Assembly: GCF_001421805.1 (NCBI RefSeq)
Contig: NZ_LMLC01000002.1
Span: 496,001-560,000, forward strand
DNA from: Sphingomonas sp. Leaf34
Lineage (GTDB): Bacteria > Pseudomonadota > Alphaproteobacteria > Sphingomonadales > Sphingomonadaceae
DNA length: 64,000 bases
Reading direction: 5' to 3'
The translations under genes and the position numbers were made by a program. The notes under the pieces were generated by a model. That model made no database searches and had not been told where the DNA came from. It saw only the letters and a list, made by a program, of their open reading frames with translations. Shown one piece after another: positions 18,335-28,477 of the stretch (within the stretch, counting starts at the first letter, position 1; every line of letters begins with the position of its first letter).

Positions 18335-18613
18335 ATGACGACCTACGCATTGAGCGAACCCGCTACGATCTTTGTTGCTGATCCCTCCGGCGACGCGACC
18401 GCAGAGGTTGTAGGACACGGCACACTGGAAGAGTGCGTTAATACCATCGCTAACTTCTCGGCGGATCGGCGGAGATTCGTCATGATCCAGTTGGATGATA
18501 TCGACCTCAAATATGGCCCCCGAGAAGTCCAAGAACTTCTAGGGTTTTTGCGCGAGGAAACTCCAGGCCTGTCGAACACAAAGATTGCCGAGGTAAATAG
18601 GTCCGATTTGTAA
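18335..18613 (+). CDS. Small hypothetical protein (92 aa)
   Basis: A compact protein beginning MTTYALSEPATIFVADPSG and later FVMIQLDDIDLKYGPREVQ; the alternation of hydrophobic and charged residues looks like a folded alpha-beta protein. Three in-frame ATGs (18320, 18329, 18335) are available; I choose the last, with GGAAG about 9 bases upstream. It lies 53-68 bases after the DUF892 gene on the same strand and may be co-transcribed. No family recognised. Confidence 0.55.
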   Translation: MTTYALSEPATIFVADPSGDATAEVVGHGTLEECVNTIANFSADRRRFVMIQLDDIDLKYGPREVQELLGFLREETPGLSNTKIAEVNRSDL

Positions 18614-19438
18614 GCTGTGAGTGCACGGTGCGGCACCAGGCGGGCACACGTCAGTCCCCTTGCGGACGGAATCGACCCGCCAGCGCTTCAGCATCTGCCA
18701 TGCCTTCATCAGTTTCAAGCGTTCGGATCCGCTGATTTGCCGAGATGCCGGTTGATGAGGGCTGCGCGCGTTCGTCGTGTGTGGCGACGACTTGGTCGGC
18801 GCGCTCGACGGTCAGGCGATCGGACCAGTATCCGAGGCGGCTTGAACTGGCGCGCGCAAAGTTAAGCAAAGAGGCATGCTTTGGCACAATAACGGACACC
18901 AGCACGAGCGACTCGTCCACCACAGGCGTAGCGGAGGCGTTACGGGGACATCACTCATTCTATCGCGGGTAAACGCCGCCGGTACTGCCGCCTATTTGGA
19001 CTATCGAAACTAGCAAGTCCCGTCCAATTACCCGTTGGGCATCGTCAAGAACGGCCACATTGACAAGCTGGACGCCGACCTAGCGACGCGACAGACGGCC
19101 ATGATCGCCGAGTTGCTCACGCGCATAGACGGCGTATCGGCTACAGTCCTCAGATCAGCCGATCATACCCTTGGGGCGCACCCCGCACTCGGTGCCGATT
19201 CTAGAGCGCGCTCCGCATGTGGCCCAAAATTAGAGCCGGGCTAACCTGCCCAACGGACATGGCCGAGGAGATAGGACCCAGGCGCGGACACCGGCGGCCC
19301 TATCTACGCTCTCCAGTTTCAGCCGTTCGTTCATTTTCGATCCGCGACGCCGCTCCATTCAATCGCAAATGCCGCAAGGCGGGGATTGATAGCGGCTTTC
19401 GCGCGCCTACCGTCTTCAGGCAGGCTCTACTCGGGTCG
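18614..19438. other. Long gap with possible gene remnants and one interspersed repeat
   Basis: About 825 bases. On the plus strand the stretch 19035-19150 (GIVKNGHIDKLDADLATRQ, then AMIAELLTRIDGV) looks like a fragment of a former gene but has no clear start or ribosome site. A minus-strand frame of 90 codons at 18651-18923 is also open but unconvincing. A copy of the interspersed repeat lies at 19282-19334. Confidence 0.35.
19282..19334 (+). repeat. Interspersed intergenic repeat, copy A
   Basis: Diverged copy: GCGCGGACACC at the left and CAGTTTCAGCCGTTCGTTCA at the right end match the family cores GCGGACGTTCA and CAACTTCGGCCGTTCGTTCA. It lies between a decayed stretch and the 3' end of the SDR gene. 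Confidence 0.5.
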
Positions 19439-20194
19439 TTAAAGCGACCAGCCTCCATCCACGGAGATTGCGGCACCGGTGACGAACCCGCCAAGATCCG
19501 CGCTCATCCAGAGCACGGCGTCGGCGATCTCGTCGGGCTTTCCCAGACGACCGACCGGCTCGAGGTCGATGGCTTTCTGGATGTCACCGTTGGTGAAGCG
19601 ATCCATCATCGGCGTCTCGATGTTGCCCGGCAGGATCGCATTCACGCGGATATTCTGCTTCGCATAGTCGAGCGCGGCTGACTTTGTCAGGCCGATGATC
19701 GCGTGCTTGGACGCGGCATAGGACGCTCCGCCCGCCACGCCCCGGACACCAGCGCCCGATGATGTGTTGACGATCACGCCGCTACCCTGACGCACCATCT
19801 GCACTAGCTCGTACTTCATGCAGACGAACGTGCCTCGCAGATTGATGTCGAGAATTCGGTCCCATTCGTCGAGCTCGATCTCGGCGACAGGGGCTGCCTT
19901 GTTCTCGACTCCGGCATTGTTGAAGGCGATATCGAGCCTGCCGAAGGTCTCGATCACCTGCCCGATCGCTGCCTCGACCTGTTCGGGCTTCGACACGTCG
20001 CAGGCAATGGTCAGGACCTGTGCGCCTGCGTTTCTCACAGCCTCCGCGGTGTCGGAAAGCGCATCTTCGGTTAAGTCGAGGATCGCAACGCGTGCGCCCT
20101 CACGTGCGAAGGCAACCGCGGTCGCCCGGCCGATGCCGCTGGCGGCGCCGGTGACGAATGCGACCTTGTCGGAAAAACGATTGAGATTGGTCAT
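19439..20194 (-). CDS. SDR family oxidoreductase
   Basis: A protein of 251 aa, a classical short-chain dehydrogenase. Cofactor loop TGAASGIG near residue 15 with Asp after the second strand (AILDLTED, favouring NAD), NNAG near 92, catalytic Ser in NTSSGAG near 145 and YAASK near 159, and the C-terminal FVTGAAISVDGGWSL. It oxidises an alcohol or reduces a ketone in the cytoplasm. It is the last gene of the minus-strand aldehyde oxidoreductase operon, 37 bases after the cupin gene. Exact substrate unknown. Confidence 0.88.
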   Translation of the reverse strand: MTNLNRFSDKVAFVTGAASGIGRATAVAFAREGARVAILDLTEDALSDTAEAVRNAGAQVLTIACDVSKPEQVEAAIGQVIETFGRLDIAFNNAGVENKAAPVAEIELDEWDRILDINLRGTFVCMKYELVQMVRQGSGVIVNTSSGAGVRGVAGGASYAASKHAIIGLTKSAALDYAKQNIRVNAILPGNIETPMMDRFTNGDIQKAIDLEPVGRLGKPDEIADAVLWMSADLGGFVTGAAISVDGGWSL

Positions 20195-20231
20195 GGAAAA
20201 TACTCGGTTTCGATGGGTGGATTGCGACCGT

Positions 20232-20723
20232 TCACTCGGTACCGAGCGGCGCGAGATACTGTTCGTCCGTCACCTTCTCCATCCAGGTTACGGCCGAGCC
20301 GTCGACCGACTCCTGAATGGCGACATGCGTCATGCCCTGCTGCGGCGTGGCGCCGTGCCAGTGCTTGTGGTCGGCCGGGCACCACAGGATGTCGCCAGCG
20401 TTGAACTCCAGCTTCGGGCCATCCGCGATCTGCGTCCAGCCTACACCTTCGGTCACGATCAGCGTCTGGCCGGCGGGGTGCGTGTGCCAGGCACTCCGGG
20501 CGCCGGGCTCAAAATGGACGATCGCGCCGGAGACGCGCGACGGGTCGTCGCGCTGGAATCGCCCGGTGATCGTAACCTTGCCGGTAAAATACGCCTCCGG
20601 CCCGTCGACGGTCTTCATCTCGGATTTGCGGGCGATGGTCATGTCGGAAGTTCCTTTTTGGGCTTTAGCGAAGCTGATGGGCAGCAGCAAGGCGACGATC
20701 GTGCCGATTTTCAGCAGACGCAT
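20232..20723 (-). CDS. Secreted cupin-domain protein
   Basis: A protein of 163 aa with a signal peptide (LLKIGTIVALLLPISFAKA, cleavage near residue 22) and a single cupin barrel: HFEPGARSAWHTHPAGQTLIV carries the two His of motif 1, and the HWHGATP stretch gives the His of motif 2, so a metal site is intact. It starts with ATG at 20723, sharing one base with the stop of the upstream molybdoenzyme subunit (TGATG); a GTG at 20726 is an alternative. Periplasmic location matches the oxidoreductase encoded just before it. It resembles carboxymuconolactone-decarboxylase-associated cupins (QpoX/TehB-like); function not known. Confidence 0.82.
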   Translation of the reverse strand: MRLLKIGTIVALLLPISFAKAQKGTSDMTIARKSEMKTVDGPEAYFTGKVTITGRFQRDDPSRVSGAIVHFEPGARSAWHTHPAGQTLIVTEGVGWTQIADGPKLEFNAGDILWCPADHKHWHGATPQQGMTHVAIQESVDGSAVTWMEKVTDEQYLAPLGTE

Positions 20724-22933
20724 CACGTCAGCGCCGGCAGCGCGTCGAGATGCTTCTCGAGCGTGATCGGATACTCGCGGACGCGAACGCCGGTTGCGTT
20801 GTAGATCGCGTTGGCGATCGCTGGCGCGACCCCGGTCAGGCCCAGCTCGCCCACGCCCTTGGCCTTTACCGGCGAGATCGTTGGATCGACCTCATCTATG
20901 AAGAAGGCATCGAGATGCGGGATATCGGCATGCACCGGCACCTCGTAGCCAGCGAGATCGTGGTTGACGAAGAAGCCGAAGCGCTTGTCGATCGCCATGT
21001 CTTCCATCAGCGCGGCGCCGACGCCCATCACCATCCCGCCGATCACCTGACTGCGCGCGGTCTTGACGTTGAGGATGCGCCCCGCAGCGCACACCGCGAG
21101 CATACGCCGTACCCGCACCTCGCCGGTATAAGCGTCGACCGCGACCTCGACGAAATGCGCCCCGAAGGTCTGCTGCTGGAACTGATCGGCGAGCTTGGCG
21201 AACTCCATCACGTCCTCGACGACGAGATCGCCGTCCTTGGCCGCGTGGGCGAGCTTTACCGACCGGTTGCCGCTGCAGACCTGCCCGTCTGCAAAGTCGA
21301 CGTTGGCGGTTTTGAAGCCGAGCCGCTGCGCGACCGTTTCGCGCAGCTTCATGCACGCCGCATAGACGCCCGCCGTTACGGAAGGCGCGCCCTGCTGCCC
21401 GCCCGATCCCGGCGTTTCCGGGAAGGTGGAGTCGCCGAGCTTGACCACGATCCGGTCGGGCGTGACGCCCATCATCTCGGCCGCGGTCTGCTGGACGACG
21501 GTGTAGCTGCCGGTGCCGATATCCGTCATGTCGGTCTCGATCGTCACGACGCCGTGCCGATCAAGCCGGGCTCGTGCGCCGGCTTTGGCGATCTTGCCGC
21601 CACGGATCGCCCCCGCCATCCCCATGCCAATCAACCACTGCCCTTCGCGGATTGCACCAGGCTTGCTCTGGCGCCTGTCCCAGCCGAAGCGCTCCGCGCC
21701 CTCCTGCAGGCAACGGACAAAGGCTCGGGTCGAGAAGGGCTTGCCAGGATCCTCCGGATCGACCTGCGTATCGTTCACGACGCGAAGCGCGATCGGATCC
21801 ATTTTCAGCTTTTCCGCGAGTTCGTCCATCGCGACCTCTAGTGCCATCAGGCCGGGTGCTTCGCCGGGCGCACGCATCGCGTTGCCTTCGGCTAAATCGA
21901 GCGTGGCCAGCCGCATCCGGGTCAGCCGGTTCGCGCCTGCATAAAGCGTCCGCGTGGATGTAACGGTTGGCTCCGTACGCCCGCCGACGAGGTTACCCGA
22001 CAGGCTGTCATGACCGATCGCCGTCAGCCGCCCATCACGGCCCGCCCCCAGTTGCACTCGCTGGATTGTCTTCGGCCGGTGGATCGTGGTGTTAAAAATG
22101 ATCGACCGCTGCAGCGCGATCTTCACCGGGCGCTTGACCACGCGCGCCGCAATCGCCGCCAGCGCGAGATCGATCTGCACGGTCCCCTTCCCGCCGAAAC
22201 CACCGCCGATATAGGGCGAGATCAGGCGGACGTTCTGCTTGGGGATCCCGAGAATCAGCCCGAGGTCGCGCGTTCCCCAGTTCATCTGCTGGATCGACGT
22301 CCAGCACGTCACGCGATCGCCGTCCCATTTCGCGATCGAGGCGTGTGGCTCCATCATCGCATGCGCCTGGTCGGGCACGGTATAGGTCTCGTCGACCTTG
22401 ACCGGTGCCGCCGCGAACGCCTTGGCGAAGTCACCGACCTGCTTCTCGTTGGGGCCGCCAAACTCGCCTTCCGGCGGGACCGGCGCGCTGCCGTTCTGCG
22501 CGGCCAGATCGAACCGCCCCGCCGTCCGCTGATAGTCGACCCGCACAAGTGCCGCTGCCGCACGGGCCTGTTCGAAGGTCTCCGCAACGACGACCGCGAC
22601 CGGCTGATGGTAATGGTCCACCTCAGGCGCGGCGAGCATCTTCTGAACGTAGAACTTGCCAACTCCGGGCTTGCCGGCATTCAGGTACGTGACGACACCG
22701 ACCACGCCGGGCGCACGTTCGGCATCACGCGTATCGATCTTCGTGATCCGCCCCTTGGCGATCGCGGCGCCGAGAATGTAGCCGTACGCAAACCCGGGTG
22801 CGACATCCTGCCATTCATGGGCATAGGTCGCGGTGCCGGTGGTCTTCAGATGCCCTTCGTAGCGATCGAGTGGCTTGCCGAGCACCTTCATCCGATCGGT
22901 CGGGTTCGCGCCTGCGGGTGCGTCGAAGATCAT
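20723..22933 (-). CDS. paoC: Periplasmic aldehyde oxidoreductase, molybdenum-binding subunit (PaoC-like)
   Basis: A protein of 736 aa of the xanthine-dehydrogenase family, close in length to E. coli PaoC (about 732). It shows [17 protein letters not shown], the [10 protein letters not shown] cofactor loop near residue 265, a MRAPGEAPG segment near 375, GQQGAPSV near 545, and the catalytic Glu in [10 protein letters not shown] near 705. With the 2Fe-2S and FAD subunits it forms a trimer that oxidises aromatic and other aldehydes to acids in the periplasm. The start overlaps the upstream stop by 4 bases (ATGA). Annotated by family; substrate range not shown by sequence. Confidence 0.88.
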   Translation of the reverse strand: MIFDAPAGANPTDRMKVLGKPLDRYEGHLKTTGTATYAHEWQDVAPGFAYGYILGAAIAKGRITKIDTRDAERAPGVVGVVTYLNAGKPGVGKFYVQKMLAAPEVDHYHQPVAVVVAETFEQARAAAALVRVDYQRTAGRFDLAAQNGSAPVPPEGEFGGPNEKQVGDFAKAFAAAPVKVDETYTVPDQAHAMMEPHASIAKWDGDRVTCWTSIQQMNWGTRDLGLILGIPKQNVRLISPYIGGGFGGKGTVQIDLALAAIAARVVKRPVKIALQRSIIFNTTIHRPKTIQRVQLGAGRDGRLTAIGHDSLSGNLVGGRTEPTVTSTRTLYAGANRLTRMRLATLDLAEGNAMRAPGEAPGLMALEVAMDELAEKLKMDPIALRVVNDTQVDPEDPGKPFSTRAFVRCLQEGAERFGWDRRQSKPGAIREGQWLIGMGMAGAIRGGKIAKAGARARLDRHGVVTIETDMTDIGTGSYTVVQQTAAEMMGVTPDRIVVKLGDSTFPETPGSGGQQGAPSVTAGVYAACMKLRETVAQRLGFKTANVDFADGQVCSGNRSVKLAHAAKDGDLVVEDVMEFAKLADQFQQQTFGAHFVEVAVDAYTGEVRVRRMLAVCAAGRILNVKTARSQVIGGMVMGVGAALMEDMAIDKRFGFFVNHDLAGYEVPVHADIPHLDAFFIDEVDPTISPVKAKGVGELGLTGVAPAIANAIYNATGVRVREYPITLEKHLDALPALT

Positions 22934-23880
22934 GGCTTTACCTCCGCAAGCACCGCCGCGAGGGTGCGCGTCGCGAGTGGGATCTTGAATGCGTTGTCGT
23001 GGGTCGGCCGCGCATCGGCGAACACCGCCTTAGCCATCTCGACCGCGCCATGCGGCATTGCCGCTTCCGCTGCCTCCACCCGCCACGGCTGATGCGCGAC
23101 ACCGCCGAACGCTGCACGTCCGCTGCCGTCGCGCTGGACGATGGCGGCGACCGACACGAGCGCGAACGCATAGGACGCGCGGTCGCGCACCTTGCGGTAG
23201 ACATGCGTACCACCGACCGGACGCGGCAGCGTGACCGCGGTGATGAGTTCGCCGTGATCAAGCACGTTATCACGCTCGGGCGTGGTACCAGGCAGCGTAT
23301 GGAAAGTACCGATCGGTATGGATCGTGTCTTCCCGTCCGCCTTCACCGTCTCGACTGCCGCATCGAGCACGCGCATCGCGACCGCCATGTCGCCCGGATA
23401 GGTTGCGATGCACGACTCACTAGATCCGATGACGGCAAGCTGGCGCGAATAGCCACCGATCGCAGCGCACCCCGACCCCGGCTTCCGCTTGTTGCAGGGC
23501 TGGTTGGTGTCGTAAAAATACGGGCACCGCGTCCGCTGAAGCAGATTGCCCGCGGTCGTCGCCTTGTTCCGCAACTGACCCGAGGCACCTGCGACGATGG
23601 CGCGGCTGAGTACGCCATAGGCACGCCGCACTCGCTCGTCGCTCGCCAACGCGGTGTTACTGACGAACGCACCGATCCGCAGCCCGCCGGCGTCGGTCGG
23701 TTCGATCCGGTCGAGCTTGAGGTCCTGCACATCGACCAGATGGGTCGGCGTCTCGACCTCGAGCTTCATCAGATCGAGCAGGTTGGTACCGCCGGCCAGG
23801 AATCGCGCGCCAGGATTGCGCGCAACGATCCGAGCCGCGTCTGCAGGCGTCGTTGCCCGCTCGTAGGTAAAGCTCTTCAC
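22930..23880 (-). CDS. paoB: Periplasmic aldehyde oxidoreductase, FAD-binding subunit (PaoB-like)
   Basis: A protein of 316 aa with the FAD-binding PCMH motif [13 protein letters not shown] near residue 28 and [19 protein letters not shown] near 108. An extra cysteine loop, [20 protein letters not shown] followed by GC (about 125-147), is the insert that in PaoB holds a 4Fe-4S cluster, which separates it from plain xanthine dehydrogenase FAD subunits. It passes electrons within the PaoABC-type complex. It overlaps both neighbours by 4 bases. Confidence 0.88.
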   Translation of the reverse strand: MKSFTYERATTPADAARIVARNPGARFLAGGTNLLDLMKLEVETPTHLVDVQDLKLDRIEPTDAGGLRIGAFVSNTALASDERVRRAYGVLSRAIVAGASGQLRNKATTAGNLLQRTRCPYFYDTNQPCNKRKPGSGCAAIGGYSRQLAVIGSSESCIATYPGDMAVAMRVLDAAVETVKADGKTRSIPIGTFHTLPGTTPERDNVLDHGELITAVTLPRPVGGTHVYRKVRDRASYAFALVSVAAIVQRDGSGRAAFGGVAHQPWRVEAAEAAMPHGAVEMAKAVFADARPTHDNAFKIPLATRTLAAVLAEVKP

Positions 23881-24509
23881 GCGCGTGCTCCTGCGACATC
23901 GGCCATCGCCTCAGCGATGTTGGAATAGGCACCGCAGCGGCAGATGTTGCCGCTCATCCGCTCCCGCATTTCGGCGCCGGTAGACTGCGGGGCCGCCATA
24001 AGATCGGCTTGCGCGTGGCTGGGAATGCCTCTCTTAATTTCCTCGAGAACAGAGATGGCAGAGCAGATCTGCCCCGGGGTGCAGTAACCGCACTGATATC
24101 CGTCATGCTTCACGAAAACGGCTTGCATCGGATGCAGGCGCTCGGGTGTGCCGAGCCCTTCGATAGTGGTTACGGCATCGCCCTCATGCTGGACGGCGAG
24201 GCTGAGACAGGCGTTGATACGCTCGCCGTTGACGATGACCGTGCACGCTCCGCACTGCCCGTGATCACAGCCCTTCTTGGTGCCGGTGAGATGTAGATGT
24301 TCGCGCAGCGCATCGGGCAGGGTCGTACGCGGATCGAGCGTCAGCGCTTGGGCTGTTCCATTCACGCTCATGGCGACCTTGTATGTCGGCAGGGTTTGCG
24401 CGGGCGGCGCGGCGTCGGCCGTTTCGCTCACGGTGGCGGATACTGCCGCAGTAGTGGCGCTGCTCATCAGCATCTGCCTTCGGGACAATTGAAAAGTTTC
24501 ACTGGCCAT
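23877..24509 (-). CDS. paoA: Periplasmic aldehyde oxidoreductase, 2Fe-2S subunit with Tat signal (PaoA-like)
   Basis: A protein of 210 aa from the ATG at 24509. It starts with a twin-arginine signal ([20 protein letters not shown]), so the folded complex is exported to the periplasm. Two [2Fe-2S] sites are complete: [22 protein letters not shown] (plant-type) and [13 protein letters not shown] with [10 protein letters not shown] longer open frame upstream to 24554 exists, but the Tat motif position favours 24509. It is the first gene of the operon; a LysR regulator diverges 117 bases away and probably controls it. No paoD-type chaperone gene is adjacent. Confidence 0.88.
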   Translation of the reverse strand: MASETFQLSRRQMLMSSATTAAVSATVSETADAAPPAQTLPTYKVAMSVNGTAQALTLDPRTTLPDALREHLHLTGTKKGCDHGQCGACTVIVNGERINACLSLAVQHEGDAVTTIEGLGTPERLHPMQAVFVKHDGYQCGYCTPGQICSAISVLEEIKRGIPSHAQADLMAAPQSTGAEMRERMSGNICRCGAYSNIAEAMADVAGARA

Positions 24510-24626
24510 CGGCGATCCTCCATGGGCGCGCCAACAGGCGCCGGTCAGGACCATTAAACGCTTTCAGCAGAAGTAGGTTACCCGTCAGTAGCTTGATGCG
24601 ATACTGAATCTGGTTCAACATCAGGA

Positions 24627-25532
24627 ATGCTTGTTACCCGCACCAACCTTACCGACCTTGCCTATTTCCTAGCGATCGCGCGGCATCGCAATCTTCGTCG
24701 GGCCGGCCTCGAGCTTGGCGTGTCTGCCTCCGCGGTCAGCCATGCTCTCAAAAGTTTCGAAGAGCGCGCGGGTGTCCGACTGATCAACCGGACCAACCGA
24801 TCCGTAACCTTGACGTCGGCTGGAAAGGCGCTGGAGCAGTCGGTCTCCGGGTCGTTTGCTGACATCGGCTCCGCGTTGGAGAACCTGGATCAGCTCCGCG
24901 TCTCTCCTGGCGGAAAAATTCGCATCAACGCCGTGGTCGATGCGGTAACGCTGGTGCTTGGTCCTGTGCTTGCCGAACTGTCTCGCCGTCACCCTGATAT
25001 TGAGGTCGATCTGGTATCGAGCAATCGCATCGTCGATGTCGTCGGCGAGGGGTTCGACGCAGGCGTTCGGTATGGCGGCACCGTCCCCGAGGACATGATT
25101 GCGCAGCGACTTTCAGCCGACCTCCGGTGGGTTGTCGCGGCTTCTCCCCGTTACCTTGAGGAACATGGCACACCAGCGCACCCGGACGAGTTGAAGCAGC
25201 ACCGGTGTCTTGGAGTGCGTCTTGGGGACGACAGTATCTACCGCTGGGAATTCGAGGGGCCTGACGGAGACTTTGATGTGCTTATCCAAAGCGCGATGAC
25301 TGCCGACGATAGCCGATCAACGCTGGCAATGGCACTCAACGGCGCGGGGCTGACGTTCGGTCTTGAAGCCCTGTTCGCCAAGCATGTCGCAGACGGCACC
25401 CTGCGCGTTGTGCTAACCGAGTGGGTGACGACCGGGCCGGGCTTCTACCTTTACTACTCCGGACGACGACAGTTACCCGCGGGTTTGCGCGCGCTTCTGA
25501 CGATTGCAGGTGAACTAAAACCACTTGGCTGA
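24627..25532 (+). CDS. LysR-family transcriptional regulator, divergent from the aldehyde oxidoreductase operon
   Basis: A protein of 301 aa with an N-terminal winged helix-turn-helix (TDLAYFLAIARHRNLRRAGL, SASAVSHALKSFEERAGVRL, near residues 10-55) and a PBP2-type effector domain (about 93-295, opening GKIRINAVVDAVTLVLGPVL). This belongs to the CrgA/AaeR-like subgroup in which the C-terminus ends PGFYLYYSGRRQLPAGLRAL. Its gene diverges from paoA with 117 bases between the starts, the usual layout for a LysR regulator controlling the opposite operon, perhaps in response to an aldehyde or aromatic compound (inference). Confidence 0.88.
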   Translation: MLVTRTNLTDLAYFLAIARHRNLRRAGLELGVSASAVSHALKSFEERAGVRLINRTNRSVTLTSAGKALEQSVSGSFADIGSALENLDQLRVSPGGKIRINAVVDAVTLVLGPVLAELSRRHPDIEVDLVSSNRIVDVVGEGFDAGVRYGGTVPEDMIAQRLSADLRWVVAASPRYLEEHGTPAHPDELKQHRCLGVRLGDDSIYRWEFEGPDGDFDVLIQSAMTADDSRSTLAMALNGAGLTFGLEALFAKHVADGTLRVVLTEWVTTGPGFYLYYSGRRQLPAGLRALLTIAGELKPLG

Positions 25533-25600
25533 CGCGTCTGTTCAACATCAAGCATTCGAGGCGTTTGAAAATTGATTTCAGCAACGAAGGACGAGTCAGT

Positions 25601-25656
25601 AGCGGGCGTTCGTCGGGGGTTATTAGCTTCCCAACTTCAGCCGTTGGTTCATTTTG
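25601..25656 (+). repeat. Interspersed intergenic repeat, copy B
   Basis: AGCGGGCGTTCGTCG at the left and GCTTCCCAACTTCAGCCGTT followed by GGTTCATTTT at the right match the family. It lies in the 338-base gap between the LysR gene and the convergent GDSL gene; apart from this repeat, that gap shows nothing I can name. Confidence 0.65.
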
Positions 25657-25870
25657 CCGAATGTTCGGCGACCAGCCATCTAAGTTCAGGCTTGCGATGA
25701 ACCGCTGGCTAGAGTTGGGCGTCGGTGGAGCGCGGCTGCCTCACGCGTGCCTGCGCATCACGTCTCCACGGGGCAAAAGACTCGCTTATATTATACCACC
25801 GGACACATGTGTAACGGCATCCTGTGCAAGGCTGGTCTGCCTAAGCCGGCAGCGGACCATTGTGAGACGC

Positions 25871-26818
25871 TTAATGCTCGGAAGCGAGAATAGGCGGATC
25901 ATCTCTGGTTCGGTAGGCTGCGCCTGCGCAATGACCATTATTTGGACCGCATTGCGTCTTAATCCGTGACGCAACTGCGTGAGCTGTCGCGGCTGCACCA
26001 ATTCGGGTCGGATGGAAGGGCGCGATATTGCCGTTCATCCAGCCACGGACCCATGGTTCCGATGAGCAGGCGTTATGGGTCGTCCCGAGCGTGTGCATGT
26101 CGACCAGGATTGCGCCGCCTGCCTCGGCCGCCGACCGCGTGACGGCTGCGAGCGTATCGCCAACCTGACGCATAGTGCCGGCTTCGGCGGCAGTCAGACC
26201 TAACACTGGGCACGTGCCTGACGGCGGCAGGATCGTTGGGTAGGTCGCTATCACCATGATAGCTTGTGGGGCCGCGGCATGGATCGCTTGGAGTGTCGCG
26301 ATCAGGTCACTCCGAAGTTGATCGTAGCCACGCGCGTCGGGTCGCCGGGGCCCGTCCCAGAACCATCGGACGAAGCGGCCGAACACCGTGTTTGTATTCC
26401 GTGCCGCCAGCATCGACAGGTCGGCAACATAGCCGACATCGTTGCCGCCGATTGTCAGCGTCACGAGCCGCGTGCCACGCGTGATCGTCCGGATCTGCGG
26501 CCCCTGGAAATACTGACCGCCGTGTAGCAGATGGCGGGTCACGGCACCGCCGCAACTCATATCGACGAGCGGAACTGCACGCAGCCGGGCGAGTTGCTGC
26601 GGGTAGCCTTCTACGCCACGCGCGCACAGCGTTGGACTACCGGGTTCTAGGGCGCCTAGTCCCGCTCCCGCCGCGAACGAGCTGCCCAGCGCGATATAGT
26701 CCGGCCGACCGCTCGGGGACCGCCGACCTTCGGCAATGGCAATTATCAGGCCGATGCCGATGATCGCCAACAGTCCCCCCAGCAACCAAAACCTAACTTT
26801 CCGCCTGCGTCCACGCAT
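25871..26818 (-). CDS. Membrane-anchored SGNH/GDSL hydrolase
   Basis: A protein of 315 aa from the ATG at 26818. A charged MRGRRRKVR start and one hydrophobic segment (about residues 10-30) anchor the enzyme with its catalytic part in the periplasm. Block I is YIALGSSFAAGAG (GxSxxxG variant with Ser near 50), block III is TIGGNDVGY, and the C-terminal PFHPTRIG supplies the His of block V (DxxHP in classical members, here FHP). This layout resembles secreted GDSL lipases/esterases of the actinomycete SGNH type. It diverges from the carboxylesterase gene, so both may share a control region. Substrate unknown, probably an ester. Confidence 0.8.
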   Translation of the reverse strand: MRGRRRKVRFWLLGGLLAIIGIGLIIAIAEGRRSPSGRPDYIALGSSFAAGAGLGALEPGSPTLCARGVEGYPQQLARLRAVPLVDMSCGGAVTRHLLHGGQYFQGPQIRTITRGTRLVTLTIGGNDVGYVADLSMLAARNTNTVFGRFVRWFWDGPRRPDARGYDQLRSDLIATLQAIHAAAPQAIMVIATYPTILPPSGTCPVLGLTAAEAGTMRQVGDTLAAVTRSAAEAGGAILVDMHTLGTTHNACSSEPWVRGWMNGNIAPFHPTRIGAAATAHAVASRIKTQCGPNNGHCAGAAYRTRDDPPILASEH

Positions 26819-26972
26819 CACGCCTCTCCCCTGCCGCAAGACGCCATCGGCGCAGGTCGGCGTGCGGCGGGCAATGCTCCGGCTGCTCGCGCACCGCATG
26901 GGCACACCCTGCGAGCGATGCCGCATAGTAACCGGATGTTCTGGCGCGACGCGGACGGTGTACATCGACGCG

Positions 26973-28466
26973 ATGTCAATCCGTGAACATCTCGATCCGA
27001 TCGTCCACGTCACCGCCGGCGTGGTCCAAGGGCGCACGACCGGGGGCGTCCAGCGCTATATAGGCATTCCCTATGCAGCGCCGCCCGTTGGCGCCTTGCG
27101 GTTTGCGCCGCCTTCGCCGCCGCCGTCGTGGACGGGCGTGCGCGCCGTCACGGACGCTGGCCCGAACGCGCCGCAGCGGATCAGGCCGGTGCCTGGCCTC
27201 AATGTCGAGGCGCTGATCGGCAGCGGTTGGATGCCGGGCGACGACTATCTGACACTCAATGTCTGGCGCCCCGACGACGACCGCACCGGCCTGCCGGTGA
27301 TGGTGTTCGCCCATGGCGGCGGCTTCGTGATCGGCAGCAAGGACGCGCCGGTGCAGGACGGGACGACCTTCGCGCGCGACGGCGTGGTTTGCGTTGCGAT
27401 CAACTATCGCATGGGGATCGACGGCTTTCTGCCGATCCCGGGCGTCCCGACAAATCTCGGTCTGCGCGACATCGTCGCCGCGCTCGAATGGGTCCGCGCG
27501 GAGATCGACCGCTTCGGAGGCGATCCCGGCAACGTCACGATATTCGGCGAATCGGCGGGCGCGATGGCGATCGCCGACCTCGTCACCTCACCTGTCGCCG
27601 AGGGCCTGTTCACCCGCGCGATCATTCAAAGCGGACATGGCGGCATGACACGTGATGTAGGCGTCATGCGGCGGCTGGTGACGAAGCTCGCCAAACTGCT
27701 CGGCGTCTCGCCGACCCGTGATGGGTTCGCCAGCGTCGCGGCCGAGCCGATGCTCGACGCAGTAGAAAAGGTGTCGTTACCGACCGCGCGGATCGACCTG
27801 CGCGGGGCGGACGGCCGCGAGCCGGTCTTCGGGATCAGCCGCTTCGTACCCGTTCATGGCGACGACATGCTGCCGGTCCCGCCGTTGGATGCGCTCCGCA
27901 ACGGCGCGGGCGCGGACGTCGATGTGCTGATCGGTACGAATGCCGAGGAAATGAACCTGTACCTGGTCTCGTCCGGGGTCCGGGACAAAATCGGGCGGTT
28001 GCTGGCGTGGTTCGTGCTGCGAAAGTCGCAGCCTCGAGCGTGGGCGGTGCTGAACGCCTATGGGGCTGGCAAGCGTCCCGGCGGGCGTGCGCTGACCGAT
28101 GCGATGACGGACCTTGTCTTTCGTTGGCCCGCCAGGCGGTTCGCCGAGGAACATCGCGGCCGCACGCATGTCTATGAACTCGAATGGCGCTCGCCCGCGT
28201 TCGGCGGCGAGCTTGGCGCGGCGCATGCGATCGACGTGCCGTTCGTCTTCGATGCGCTCGCCTGCGCGACTGGTCCCGACGGATTGCTCGGCGAAGCGCC
28301 GCCGCAGGATGTCGCGACCCGCATGCACCGACTGTGGGTCGATTTCGCCCGCGACGGGTCCCTCCCCTGGGCGCCGTTCGATCGTGATACGCGCCAAGTC
28401 TATCGCATCGTTGCCGGCGAGGCGGCATTCGAGCCGGTCATGCCTGCCGCGCCGTTCCTACCTTGA
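26973..28466 (+). CDS. Type B carboxylesterase
   Basis: A protein of 497 aa, an alpha/beta hydrolase of the carboxylesterase type B family: GIPYAAPPVGALRF near 30, the oxyanion loop FAHGGGFVIGS near 115, nucleophile Ser194 in FGESAGAM, an acidic TNAEEMNLY near 325 and the His in AAHAIDVPFVF near 420. No signal peptide is evident with this start, so it is probably cytoplasmic. The open frame continues upstream to 26736, over the divergent GDSL gene, but family length favours 26973; no strong ribosome site marks the start. It begins the plus-strand run of catabolic genes and hydrolyses carboxylic esters; natural substrate unknown. Confidence 0.85.
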   Translation: MSIREHLDPIVHVTAGVVQGRTTGGVQRYIGIPYAAPPVGALRFAPPSPPPSWTGVRAVTDAGPNAPQRIRPVPGLNVEALIGSGWMPGDDYLTLNVWRPDDDRTGLPVMVFAHGGGFVIGSKDAPVQDGTTFARDGVVCVAINYRMGIDGFLPIPGVPTNLGLRDIVAALEWVRAEIDRFGGDPGNVTIFGESAGAMAIADLVTSPVAEGLFTRAIIQSGHGGMTRDVGVMRRLVTKLAKLLGVSPTRDGFASVAAEPMLDAVEKVSLPTARIDLRGADGREPVFGISRFVPVHGDDMLPVPPLDALRNGAGADVDVLIGTNAEEMNLYLVSSGVRDKIGRLLAWFVLRKSQPRAWAVLNAYGAGKRPGGRALTDAMTDLVFRWPARRFAEEHRGRTHVYELEWRSPAFGGELGAAHAIDVPFVFDALACATGPDGLLGEAPPQDVATRMHRLWVDFARDGSLPWAPFDRDTRQVYRIVAGEAAFEPVMPAAPFLP

Positions 28467-28477
28467 AGGACAAGACC

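Noticed and set aside
22010..23928. Two long plus-strand frames opposite the paoB/paoC-like genes
   Set aside because: Arg-rich shadows; the minus-strand genes carry all expected cofactor motifs.
26736..26972. Upstream extension of the type B carboxylesterase
   Set aside because: It overlaps the divergent GDSL gene and lacks protein-like composition; family length fits the start at 26973.
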